A stretch of DNA of 6,804 bases from Acidobacteriota bacterium (GCA_016201185.1 JACQDG010000197.1:1-6804), one strand, 5' to 3'. Positions 1 through 6,705 are shown, numbered from the stretch's first letter. The notes: a model not told the origin generated them from the letters alone. Numbers and translations: made by a program.

Positions 1-2
1 CC

Positions 3-683
3 CGCAGCTACGGCGATGGCTTCAGCGAGTCGGTCTACGGCAAGGCGCTGGGGTCAAACCGCAAGCGTATTTTCCTCACCACCAAGAGCGTCGAGCGAAC
101 AAAGGCCGGCGCGGAGGCCGACCTGGATGCCAGCCTCAAGGCTTACCAGACCGACTACGTCGACCTGTGGCAGATCCACAGCATTGCGAAACTGGAGGAC
201 CTGGAGGAGATCTTCGCCCCCGGCGGCGCCCTCGAAGCCTTCGTGGCGGCGAAAAAGGCCGGCAAGGCCCGCTTCATCGGCTTCACCGGCCATCACGACC
301 CGGAAGTGCATGCCCGCATGCTCGAGCGCTTCGACTTCGACACCATCCTCATGCCCCTGCACTGCGCCGACCCGCACTACTTGAGCTTTGAGAAGCGCGT
401 GCTGGCCCGCGCCGCCGAAAAGGGCATGGGCATCCAGGCCATGAAGACCCTGGCCAATGCCAAGCTGCTCCAGTCGCTCACCGTGGACCAGTGCATGAGT
501 TACGCGCTCACGCTCCCCATCCACGCCGCCGTCCTGGGATGTACCACGCCCGGCCAGGTGGACGACGCCGTCCGAGTCGCCCAGGCGTTCCAGAAGCTAA
601 AGCCCTCCCAAGCCGAGGAGCTGGTGGGCCGCGTGAAGGGCATCATGGGGCCGGACCTGGAGGACTGGAAGCGGAGGACGTAA
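3..683 (+). CDS. Aldo/keto reductase, 5'-truncated by the window edge
   Basis: NAD(P)H-dependent oxidoreductase of the aldo/keto reductase (TIM-barrel) family, cytosolic; substrate unknown. The reading frame is open from base 3 and ends at TAA 681-683, giving 226 visible residues, so roughly the first quarter to third is missing. The visible part starts with RSYGDGFSESVYGKAL, which matches the family segment D-x4-Y-G-x-S-E: its Tyr (codon 9-11) is the likely catalytic Tyr, and the catalytic Asp would lie just left of the window. The catalytic Lys is in FLTTKS (codon 84-86) and the His in DLWQIHS (codon 177-179). FIGFTGH, GIQAMKTLA and the late AVLGCTTPGQVDDAVR segment fit later barrel strands and the cofactor phosphate-binding end. 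A 104-bp gap separates it from the next gene, so it is probably a separate unit. Family assignment is firm; substrate and subfamily are not. Confidence 0.9.
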   Translation, partial: RSYGDGFSESVYGKALGSNRKRIFLTTKSVERTKAGAEADLDASLKAYQTDYVDLWQIHSIAKLEDLEEIFAPGGALEAFVAAKKAGKARFIGFTGHHDPEVHARMLERFDFDTILMPLHCADPHYLSFEKRVLARAAEKGMGIQAMKTLANAKLLQSLTVDQCMSYALTLPIHAAVLGCTTPGQVDDAVRVAQAFQKLKPSQAEELVGRVKGIMGPDLEDWKRRT

Positions 684-722
684 GAAAGCAAACAGAAAGC
701 CTTCCGGACCGGTAGCCTTCTC

Positions 723-751
723 TTGCCTTCGCGGCGGAGTTCCTGTAAAGT
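723..751 (+). promoter_or_regulatory. Possible sigma70-type promoter for the helicase operon
   Basis: TTGCCT at 723-728 and TAAAGT at 746-751 are separated by 17 bases. Each matches its consensus (TTGACA, TATAAT) at four of six positions. They sit in the only gap before the three-gene unit, about 36 bases before its start codon. The match is modest, and a cotranscript from the aldo/keto reductase gene is also possible, since I see no clear terminator between them. Confidence 0.35.
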
Positions 752-771
752 TGATAGGCGAAGAAAAAGAG

Positions 772-778
772 AAGGAGG
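772..778 (+). promoter_or_regulatory. Strong ribosome binding site fixing the TTG start of the helicase gene
   Basis: AAGGAGG is a near-perfect Shine-Dalgarno sequence. It ends nine bases before TTG 788-790, a normal spacing. The first in-frame ATG is at helicase residue 58, far from any such site, so this site decides for the TTG start. Confidence 0.8.
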
Positions 779-787
779 CTGACCCTC

Positions 788-3133
788 TTGAACCTCTCCC
801 TGGCTTTCCCCGAGCCCGCCCGCGACCTTTCTGAACTCGCCCGCCCCGATAATCGCCTCGAAACCGCCCTGGCCCATTTCGAGGAGCTTCAGCAGTACGA
901 AAACTCGCCTATCACCGCCGTCCGCCGCCTGCCCGCCCGCCCGGCCCGGTATGCCCCGATGCCGGAGCGCGTTTCGCCCGCCCTCGCTCGCGTGCTCCAC
1001 GCGCGGGGCATCGAGCAACTCTTCACGCACCAGGCCGCCGCCTTCGACGCCGTCGCCGCCGGCCGCCACCTGGTCATCGTCACCCCCACTGCCAGCGGCA
1101 AGACGCTCTGCTACAACCTGCCCGTCCTCCAGCACCTCATCCAGAACCCCGGCGGCCGCGCCCTGTACCTGTTCCCCACCAAGGCCCTGGCCGAGGACCA
1201 GCTCCACGAGTTCAACTCCATCGTTGACCAAATGGCTGGGGACATCCGGGCCTTTACCTACGACGGCGACACGCCGCAGGACGCCCGCCGCGCCATCCGC
1301 GAGCGCGCCAACGTGGTGCTCTCGAACCCCGACATGCTCCACTCCGGCATCCTGCCCCACCACACGCGCTGGGCCAAGCTGTTCGAGAACCTGCGCTTCG
1401 TGGTGCTCGACGAGTTGCACACTTACCGCGGCGTCTTCGGCAGCCACGTAGCCAACCTGCTCCGGCGGCTCAAGCGTATCTGCGCCTTTTACGGCTCGAA
1501 TCCGCAGTTCATCTGCTGCTCGGCCACTATCGCCAACCCGGGCGAGCTGGCCCGCGCCCTGCTCGAGGAGCCGGTCGAGGGGATCGACTCGAGCGGCGCG
1601 CCCGTCGGCGAGAAATACGTCGTCTTCTACAACCCGCCAGTGGTCAACCAGCAGCTCGGTATTCGCCGGAGCTACATTCACGAAACGCGCAACATCGCCA
1701 GTGGCTTCATCGAGCGCGGCCAGCAGACCCTGGTCTTCGCCAACAACCGGCTGGCCACGGAGGTGCTCGTCACTTATTTGAAGGACGCTTGCGAGCGTGG
1801 GCCGCTGCCCGAAGCCTCCGTCCGGGGCTATCGCGGCGGATACCTGCCGAAGGAGCGGCGCGAGATCGAGCGCAAGCTGCGCGATGGCGAGATCCGCGCC
1901 GTCGTCGCCACCAACGCCCTGGAGCTGGGCATCGACATCGGCTCGCTCGACGTGGTCGTCATGGCCGGCTATCCCGGCTCCATCGCCTCCACTTGGCAGC
2001 GGGCGGGCCGGGCCGGGCGCCGCCACTCGCTTTCCGCCGCCGTGCTGGTCGCCTCCAGCGCCCCGCTCGACCAGTACATCATCGAGCACCCGGATTACTT
2101 CTTCGACCGCTCGCCCGAGCACGCCTACATCAACCCGGACAATTTGGAGATCCTGGTCAGCCACCTGAAGTGCGCCGCCTTCGAGTTGCCGATTCGCGAC
2201 GGCGAAACTTTCGGCCGCCACCCCACCGCCGACCTTTGCAAATTCCTCGAGGATGTCGGCGTGGTCCATCACGCGGGCAATGCCTGGCACTGGACCTCGG
2301 AATCCTACCCCGCCGACGCCGTCAGTCTGCGCGCCGCCACCAGTGACAACTTCGTGATCATCGACATCACCGGCGAGCCCACCGTGATCGGCGAGGTCGA
2401 TTTCCCTTCGGCCCTCACCACCCTCCACGAGAAGGCCATTTACCTCCATGAGGGCCGGCAGTATCACGTCGAGCGCTTCGACTACGAAGAGCGTAAAGCA
2501 TATGTAAAGAGCGTCGCTTGCGATTACTTCACCGACGCCATCGACTACACCCAGGTCAAGGTCCTCGACACGTTCGATACCGAGCCGGTCGGCCATGGCG
2601 CCCGCTCGCACGGCGAAGTCCGCCTGAACCGCCAGATCGTCGGCTTCAAGAAGATCAAGTTCTACACCCTGGAAAACGTCGGCGCCGGCCAGCTCTCTAT
2701 GCCGGAGCAGGAAATGCACACCACTTCCTTCTGGCTTTCCTTCCCGCAGGCGCTGCTCGAGCGCCTCGCCGGGTTCACGCCGTCGGAAAAGCAGAGTGGC
2801 CTGGCGGGCCTGGGCAACGTCCTGCGCACCGTGGCGGCGGTCCTGCTGATGTGCGACCCGCGCGACCTCGGCGTTTCGGTGACCGAGGACGCCACCGGCG
2901 GTGCGCCCCTGTTCGAGCCGAACCTGTATTTGTACGACAATTACCCCGGCGGCATCGGCCAGAGCGAGCCGCTCTTCCGCCTGTGCGGCCGGATGCTCGA
3001 GCAGGCCCGGGACTTGCTCGAGCGCTGCCCCTGCAAGGCCGGATGCCCCTCCTGCGTCGGCCCCATCGGCGAAGTCGGCGAGCGGGGCAAAGAGGCAGCC
3101 TTGCGATTCCTGGCGGAGTTGCTCGCGTCATGA
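788..3133 (+). CDS. mrfA: MrfA/YprA-type superfamily 2 DNA helicase with C-terminal four-cysteine zinc module
   Basis: ATP-dependent DNA helicase of the MrfA/YprA/Hrq1 group. In Bacillus subtilis MrfA works with the exonuclease MrfB in removal of mitomycin C damage; the same role here is inferred from homology and gene order. The protein has 781 residues, close to the family's usual size of about 750. Seen in order: FTHQ (79-82, Q-motif-like), Walker A TPTASGKT (99-106), Walker B DELH (208-211), motif III SAT (245-247), motif V around ATNALELGIDIG (374-385), motif VI QRAGRAGRR (404-412), then a long DUF1998-type C-terminal region. This ends in CPCKAGCPSC with C747, C749, C753 and C756 as the expected metal ligands. 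All helicase motifs look intact. The TTG start is chosen because of the strong ribosome binding site at 772-778. Its TGA stop overlaps the ATG of the exonuclease gene (ATGA at 3130-3133), which implies translational coupling. Other helicases with DUF1998 exist, but the downstream YprB-type gene makes MrfA the best reading. Confidence 0.93.
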   Translation: MNLSLAFPEPARDLSELARPDNRLETALAHFEELQQYENSPITAVRRLPARPARYAPMPERVSPALARVLHARGIEQLFTHQAAAFDAVAAGRHLVIVTPTASGKTLCYNLPVLQHLIQNPGGRALYLFPTKALAEDQLHEFNSIVDQMAGDIRAFTYDGDTPQDARRAIRERANVVLSNPDMLHSGILPHHTRWAKLFENLRFVVLDELHTYRGVFGSHVANLLRRLKRICAFYGSNPQFICCSATIANPGELARALLEEPVEGIDSSGAPVGEKYVVFYNPPVVNQQLGIRRSYIHETRNIASGFIERGQQTLVFANNRLATEVLVTYLKDACERGPLPEASVRGYRGGYLPKERREIERKLRDGEIRAVVATNALELGIDIGSLDVVVMAGYPGSIASTWQRAGRAGRRHSLSAAVLVASSAPLDQYIIEHPDYFFDRSPEHAYINPDNLEILVSHLKCAAFELPIRDGETFGRHPTADLCKFLEDVGVVHHAGNAWHWTSESYPADAVSLRAATSDNFVIIDITGEPTVIGEVDFPSALTTLHEKAIYLHEGRQYHVERFDYEERKAYVKSVACDYFTDAIDYTQVKVLDTFDTEPVGHGARSHGEVRLNRQIVGFKKIKFYTLENVGAGQLSMPEQEMHTTSFWLSFPQALLERLAGFTPSEKQSGLAGLGNVLRTVAAVLLMCDPRDLGVSVTEDATGGAPLFEPNLYLYDNYPGGIGQSEPLFRLCGRMLEQARDLLERCPCKAGCPSCVGPIGEVGERGKEAALRFLAELLAS

Positions 3134-4371
3134 CCTCCGACCTGAAGCAGCAGCTCGCTGTCCTGCGCCGCCGCGTCACGCGGATCAGCAACAAGTACCG
3201 CGAAACCGCCCCTGCCGCCGTGCCCGCTTCGCCCGCCCACTACGACGCGGAAGCATTCCTCCCCGGCGAAGTAATGGAAAACGAGCACGGCCGCTACTTC
3301 CTCTCGGAGAAGTTCTTTTCCTCCCACCGCCGCCACGGCACGGTGGAATTATCGCGGCTGGCGGAGCTGCCCGCCGAGCTGGTCTCCGCGGTTTCCAGCG
3401 GCGAACTCCAGCCGCACCCGCCGCGCCGCTGGGCCTTCCTCGACACAGAAACCACCGGCCTGGCCGGCGGCACGGGCACCTGCGCCTTCCTGGTCGGTGT
3501 GGGCGCCGTCGAAGAGGCAGGCTTCCGCGTGCGCCTCTTCTTCATGCGCGATTACGACGAGGAGCCGGCCATGCTCGCCGCCCTCGCCGCCTTTCTCGCC
3601 AACTATGACTTGCTGATTACCTACAACGGTAAAGCCTATGACGCCCCGCTGCTCGAAACCCGCTACCGGCTGGCGCGGCAGCGGCCGCCCCTCGACCGGC
3701 TGGCCCACCTCGACCTGTTGTTCGCCGCCCGCCGGCTCTGGCGGCTGCGCCTCGATTCCTGCCGCCTGGTCGAGCTGGAAAACCAGATCCTGGGCGTGGA
3801 GCGGGAGGGCGACCTGCCCGGCGAGCTGATCCCCTATTACTACTTCGAATACCTGCGCACGCGCCAGGCTTTTCGCCTCGTCCCGCTGTTCCATCACAAC
3901 GTCATGGACATCGTCACCCTGGCGGCGCTGACGGCCGTGGTGCTGCCGGTCTTCGCCGCGCCCTCCCAGGCCAGTCTCGGTCATGGCGAAGACCTGCTCG
4001 GCCTGGCTCGCTGGCTGCGCCAGAACGACAGCCACGAAGACGCTCTCGCTCTTTACCGCCGCGCCGTCCACCAGGGTCTGGCTGACCACAACCTCTTCCG
4101 CGCCCTGTGGGAAATGGCGCTCATGGAAAAAAAGCCCGGCCGCCTCGACCGGGCGCTCGAGATTTGGTCCGACCTGGCCGCCGTGAAGAACGAGTTTCGC
4201 TCGCGGGCCCTCGAAGAGCTGGCCAAGTATTACGAGCACACCGAGCGCAACTATCCGATGGCGCTCGAAATGACCGCCGCCGCGCTGGCCATCGAGAAAG
4301 GTCCCTCCTTCGAACGCCGCCGCGAGCGCCTGGAACGGAAGGCCGCCGTCGGCCCTCGCCGCCTGTTATGA
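3130..4371 (+). CDS. mrfB: MrfB/YprB-type DEDDh 3'-5' exonuclease with TPR-like C-terminus
   Basis: RNase H-fold, metal-dependent exonuclease, the expected partner of the upstream MrfA-type helicase in repair of drug-induced DNA damage. It has 413 residues, a typical YprB length. DEDD motifs are visible: ExoI FLDTETTG with D105 and E107; ExoII ITYNGKAYD with D171; ExoIII HHNVMD with H255 and D260, an HxNxxD variant of the usual HxAxxD. D195 in HLDLL sits between them, as in relatives. Residues about 285-390 form three helical pairs of TPR type (around LARWLRQNDSHEDALALYRR, ALWEMALMEKKPGRLDRALE and LAKYYEHTERNYPMALEM), likely for protein contacts. No signal peptide, so cytoplasmic. ATG 3130 overlaps the helicase stop by 4 bp; a GGAG at 3115-3118 is 11 bases away, rather far, so coupling probably drives initiation. 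Its own TGA again overlaps the next ATG. The pairing of helicase and exonuclease supports both calls. Activity on particular DNA substrates is not shown by sequence. Confidence 0.9.
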   Translation: MTSDLKQQLAVLRRRVTRISNKYRETAPAAVPASPAHYDAEAFLPGEVMENEHGRYFLSEKFFSSHRRHGTVELSRLAELPAELVSAVSSGELQPHPPRRWAFLDTETTGLAGGTGTCAFLVGVGAVEEAGFRVRLFFMRDYDEEPAMLAALAAFLANYDLLITYNGKAYDAPLLETRYRLARQRPPLDRLAHLDLLFAARRLWRLRLDSCRLVELENQILGVEREGDLPGELIPYYYFEYLRTRQAFRLVPLFHHNVMDIVTLAALTAVVLPVFAAPSQASLGHGEDLLGLARWLRQNDSHEDALALYRRAVHQGLADHNLFRALWEMALMEKKPGRLDRALEIWSDLAAVKNEFRSRALEELAKYYEHTERNYPMALEMTAAALAIEKGPSFERRRERLERKAAVGPRRLL

Positions 4372-5159
4372 GGCTGGGCTGCACGTACTCCTTTGCCGTC
4401 CTGTTTCTCGCCTTGGCCGCCCACAGCGCGGCGATCGGTTGGGGGCCGGAAGGACACAAGGTCACCGCCCTCATCGCCGAGAAGCACCTGGAGCGAAACG
4501 CAAAAGCGGCCGTAAAGCGTATTCTCGGTTCCGGCGGGCTCGCCGACGTCGCCAACATCGCCGACGAGATTCGCAACGAGCGGGCGGCCCCCTGGCACTT
4601 CGTCAACATTCCAGTGAACGCGAAGACTCTAGACCGCGCCCGCTTCTGCCTCGCCGGCAATTGCGTCGTGGCCGCTGCCGAGCGCTTTCGCGACGAACTG
4701 AAGAGGCCCGACGGCTCGCCGGAGACGCAGCGCAAAGCTCTTTACAACCTGGTCCACTTCGTCGGTGATCTCCACCAGCCGCTCCACTGCGCCGACCGTC
4801 ATGACCGCGGCGGCAACGACGTGAAGGTGCGGCTGGGCAACCGCCGGAGCAACCTCCACCGTGTCTGGGATTCCGACATCATCGAAGAACAGCACCCGGA
4901 CTTCGAGAGCTTTGCGCGGGCGCTCGACGCGGCCATCACCGGCGAGGAGATCCGCGCCTGGTCCGACGGCACGCCGGAGTCTTGGGCTCTCGAATCGCAC
5001 CGGCTGGCCCGGGAAGTTGCTTACCGGTTTCAACTGCAGCCATCAGGCGACGTTTTCTTAGGCCAGCGGTATGTAAGACAAAGCGCTTCGGTGATTGATT
5101 TGCAATTGTGCAGAGCAGGCATAAGGCTGGCGTTTGTCCTCAACCGGATCTTCCAGTAG
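4368..5159 (+). CDS. Secreted S1/P1-type zinc-dependent nuclease
   Basis: S1/P1 nuclease family: trinuclear-zinc phosphodiesterases that cut single-stranded DNA or RNA and often remove 3'-phosphates from nucleotides. The protein has 263 residues. A signal peptide (1-24, hydrophobic core FAVLFLALAAHSAA) runs to W25; in this family the mature protein begins with a Trp whose amino group binds zinc, and here it opens WGPEGH. All nine expected ligands can be placed: W25, H30, D66 (NIADEI), H77 (PWHFVN), H130, D134 and H140 (HFVGDLHQPLH), H164 and D168 (NLHRVWD). Spacings of 4, 6 and 4 in the last two groups equal those of the fungal enzymes. C94 and C99 may form a disulfide. The C-terminal AGIRLAFVLN is also family-typical. 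ATG 4368 overlaps the exonuclease stop (ATGA), with no clear ribosome binding site, so it looks translationally coupled. It should act in the periplasm or outside, so it is unlikely to touch the same DNA as its two upstream neighbours. Codon use shifts in the last 35-40 codons. Confidence 0.93.
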   Translation: MRLGCTYSFAVLFLALAAHSAAIGWGPEGHKVTALIAEKHLERNAKAAVKRILGSGGLADVANIADEIRNERAAPWHFVNIPVNAKTLDRARFCLAGNCVVAAAERFRDELKRPDGSPETQRKALYNLVHFVGDLHQPLHCADRHDRGGNDVKVRLGNRRSNLHRVWDSDIIEEQHPDFESFARALDAAITGEEIRAWSDGTPESWALESHRLAREVAYRFQLQPSGDVFLGQRYVRQSASVIDLQLCRAGIRLAFVLNRIFQ

Positions 5160-5175
5160 TCTGCGCGCCGCACCC

Positions 5176-5188
5176 ACCACATCGTGGT
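5176..5188 (+). terminator. Weak hairpin after the nuclease gene, possible terminator
   Basis: ACCAC and GTGGT form a 5-bp stem with a three-base loop, 16 bases after the nuclease stop, followed by TGTTCTGATT, which is T-rich for this genome but not a true T-run. Just after it, TTCTGA (5191-5196) and TCAGAA (5211-5216) form a perfect 6-bp inverted repeat with 14 bases between. Either could slow or end transcription of the three-gene unit; neither is convincing alone. Confidence 0.25.
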
Positions 5189-5222
5189 TGTTCTGATTAA
5201 CACCTGAACCTCAGAATCCCCC

Positions 5223-5251
5223 TAGACATTCCCTGTCTCTTAACGGATACT
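5223..5251 (+). promoter_or_regulatory. Promoter-like pair before the unknown secreted gene
   Basis: TAGACA (5223-5228, five of six to TTGACA) and GATACT (5246-5251, four of six to TATAAT) are exactly 17 bases apart. Transcription would begin near 5258, giving only about 11 bases before ATG 5269, so the mRNA would be nearly leaderless. That fits the lack of a Shine-Dalgarno sequence there. The surrounding 110 bases are clearly less GC-rich than the genes, as expected of a promoter region. Confidence 0.5.
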
Positions 5252-5260
5252 TGTCCGTTA
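5241..5260. promoter_or_regulatory. Operator-like 20-bp near-palindrome over the -10 element
   Basis: Half-sites TAACGGATAC and TTGTCCGTTA are inverted copies agreeing at eight of ten positions, with seven outer bases perfect. Size, symmetry and the ACGGA/TCCGT arms resemble operators of TetR-family repressors (inference from general knowledge). The site covers the proposed -10 element, where a bound dimer would block RNA polymerase. A further GTCT/AGAC pair (5235-5238 and 5263-5266) flanks it, so an RNA or DNA hairpin is the alternative reading. No regulator gene is in the window. Confidence 0.5.
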
Positions 5261-5268
5261 GTAGACGT

Positions 5269-6471
5269 ATGAACGGGGAGCGCCTCAACCGTTGGAGTCA
5301 AGCAGGACTGCTGGCGGCAGCTCTGCTCGCGGCCTCGCCCGGCGGCGCGCAGACGGAGCTCAACTTTCGCCGCTTCGGAGATTCGTTCCAAATCGTCAAC
5401 ACGGATCTCGCGGTGCTGGAATCCGACGAGGATCGCACGGACCTCCCCTGCCAGGTTTCTCCTCTGAAAGCCGAACTGGGCTTCGACCTGCGGCTCCATG
5501 CCGGTTACCACGTCGCCGTTCCACTTAAAGAGCTGGCGGGAGCCGGCGATCAGCTCCGCATCCTGATTCACATCATCCCCAAGGAAAAGAAAGAAAACCA
5601 AATCTTCCTGGTAGACCGCTTCAACGTGCCCCCCATCGAGGAGGACACCAAGGGCGAAGCTATGCTACCGGGCGGTTTCGTTCTCGGCCCGGGCCGCTAT
5701 AAAGTGGACTGGCTGATGCGGGACCGCAGCGAGAGGGTCTGCTCGGCCCACTGGGAAGTGGAAGCGAAACAGGGTTCGGAGAACAAAGATCTGCCGCTGA
5801 CTATGGCGCCCCACACGGTGGGGCAGCGTCCGTCGGAGACTTTCGACGAGCAGCCCCCGGTCCAGCGCGCCGCCGACCACCTGCTCTACGTAAAGATCCT
5901 GGTGAATTTCTCGCCGACCAACCTCCACGATGCCACTCTGAAGCCTTGGGACGTGGAGGCCATCGTTTCCATCCTGCGCAGCATTGCCCGCGAGCCCCAG
6001 ATCGGGCGTTTCAGCGTGGTGGCTTTCAACATGGTGGAGGAGCGCGTCATTTACCGCGAGGACAACGTCGAGAGGATCGATTTTCCGGCGCTGGGCCAGT
6101 CGGTGGAGGCCGTCAAGTTCGGCACCGTCGATTACCGCCACTTGCAGGACCCGCTGAGCGGCACGCGTTTCCTGACAGCCCTGCTCACCGAGCACCTCGG
6201 CCCGCAGAATCCCGAGCCCGACGCCATCATCATCGCCGGCCCCAAGTTAATGCTCGAGAAAAAGATCTCCCAGGAAATGCTGAAGCCGACCGGCCGCGCC
6301 AACTGCCCCATCTTTTACCTGAATTACAACTTCAACCCGCGCAACAACCCTTGGCGAGACGCCATCGGCTCGGCGCTGAAATTTTACCGGGGCCTCGAAT
6401 ACAGCATCACGCTGCCGCACGACCTTGGCGCCGCCCTCAGCGACATGATGTTCCGCATGACCAAGCAGTAA
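5269..6471 (+). CDS. Secreted protein of unknown function, possible degenerate vWA-like C-terminal domain
   Basis: I do not recognise the family with certainty. From ATG 5269 it has 400 residues. It starts with a likely signal peptide: Arg-containing n-region, hydrophobic LLAAALLAAS (14-23), and a probable cleavage near GGAQ (25-28). An in-frame TTG at 5251 would add six residues but lies inside the promoter/operator, so ATG is preferred. Residues about 30-165 look beta-rich (RILIHIIP, QIFLVDRFNV, GRYKVDWLM, HWEVEAK), like an immunoglobulin-type or similar beta domain. A polar linker follows (about 168-203). Residues 204-400 alternate strands and helices (LLYVKILVNFSP, DVEAIVSILRSIA, RFSVVAFNMVEERVIY, PDAIIIAGPK, CPIFYLNYNF), which suggests a Rossmann-like or vWA-like fold; the DxSxS metal site of true vWA domains is absent (VNFSP instead). 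Cysteines are C61, C158 and C346. It appears to have its own promoter and operator. Probably exported; function unknown. Confidence 0.85.
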   Translation: MNGERLNRWSQAGLLAAALLAASPGGAQTELNFRRFGDSFQIVNTDLAVLESDEDRTDLPCQVSPLKAELGFDLRLHAGYHVAVPLKELAGAGDQLRILIHIIPKEKKENQIFLVDRFNVPPIEEDTKGEAMLPGGFVLGPGRYKVDWLMRDRSERVCSAHWEVEAKQGSENKDLPLTMAPHTVGQRPSETFDEQPPVQRAADHLLYVKILVNFSPTNLHDATLKPWDVEAIVSILRSIAREPQIGRFSVVAFNMVEERVIYREDNVERIDFPALGQSVEAVKFGTVDYRHLQDPLSGTRFLTALLTEHLGPQNPEPDAIIIAGPKLMLEKKISQEMLKPTGRANCPIFYLNYNFNPRNNPWRDAIGSALKFYRGLEYSITLPHDLGAALSDMMFRMTKQ

Positions 6472-6597
6472 AAGGACCCAGCCGCCCGCCATTTTCCGGG
6501 AACAAACCGGACTCAGCTTCCGTTTCTGATTGCCCTGAAGCGGAGGAATGGCGTCCCGGCTTGCGCGCCTGTGCGACAATAGAGTGAGGGAGTTTCA

Positions 6598-6666
6598 GTG
6601 GAATACCTTCTTTTGGCCGGAATTGTCGTCGTGGCCCTGGTGGCGTGGAAATTCTGCGGCACTTGA
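6598..6666 (+). CDS. Possible 22-residue single-pass membrane miniprotein
   Basis: GTG 6598-6600 opens a 22-codon frame ending in TGA 6664-6666. It is preceded by GAGG (6586-6589, within GAGGGAG) at a good spacing of eight bases. The peptide begins MEYLLLAGIVVVALVAW and then has a short Lys- and Cys-containing tail, so nearly all of it would form one membrane helix with a positive end. It lies 126 bases after the secreted-protein gene, and GACAAT (6575-6580) could be a -10 element, though no good -35 is seen. I do not recognise a known miniprotein (it does not fit KdpF). The start signal and the compositional fit make it more than chance, but a frame this short cannot be proven from one sequence. 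Confidence 0.45.
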   Translation: MEYLLLAGIVVVALVAWKFCGT

Positions 6667-6676
6667 AGGCCGGCCA

Positions 6677-6696
6677 GGCCCGGCGGTCCGCCGGCC
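6677..6696. terminator. GC-rich hairpin between convergent frames, possible bidirectional terminator
   Basis: CCGGCGG (6680-6686) and CCGCCGG (6688-6694) are perfect inverted copies around one T; outer GG/CC pairs extend the stem across one bulged C. An overlapping alternative stem pairs GGCCGGC (6668-6674) with GCCGGCC (6690-6696). It starts just after the miniprotein stop and just beyond the end of the minus-strand gene, the usual place for a terminator serving both. Neither strand has a T-run after it, so it is not a canonical intrinsic terminator. Confidence 0.35.
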
Positions 6697-6705
6697 ACCT
6701 AACGG

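Noticed and set aside
500..2719. 739-codon open frame on the minus strand opposite the helicase gene
   Set aside because: It is antisense to a helicase with every motif intact. Long antisense frames are common opposite GC-rich genes, and its translation (long runs of V, G, D, A, L with no recognisable motif) looks like a shadow.
2518..3129. Upstream extension of the exonuclease frame into the helicase gene
   Set aside because: The frame happens to stay open, but the translation there is an Arg/Pro-rich shadow of the helicase. ATG 3130 gives the normal YprB length and an ATGA overlap.
3349..4239. 296-codon minus-strand frame opposite the exonuclease gene
   Set aside because: The same shadow effect opposite a gene with clear DEDD motifs; its translation shows no domain pattern.
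4107..4367. Upstream extension of the S1/P1 frame into the exonuclease gene
   Set aside because: It would bury the signal peptide inside the protein and overlap the exonuclease gene. ATG 4368 gives a proper signal peptide and mature N-terminal Trp.
5251..5268. TTG 5251 as start of the secreted hypothetical gene
   Set aside because: It lies within the -10/operator sequence, has no ribosome binding site, and adds only six residues before a good signal peptide that begins at ATG 5269.
6495..6511. TCCGG/CCGGA hairpin after the secreted-protein gene
   Set aside because: Only five base pairs with a seven-base loop and no T-run; too weak to call a terminator.
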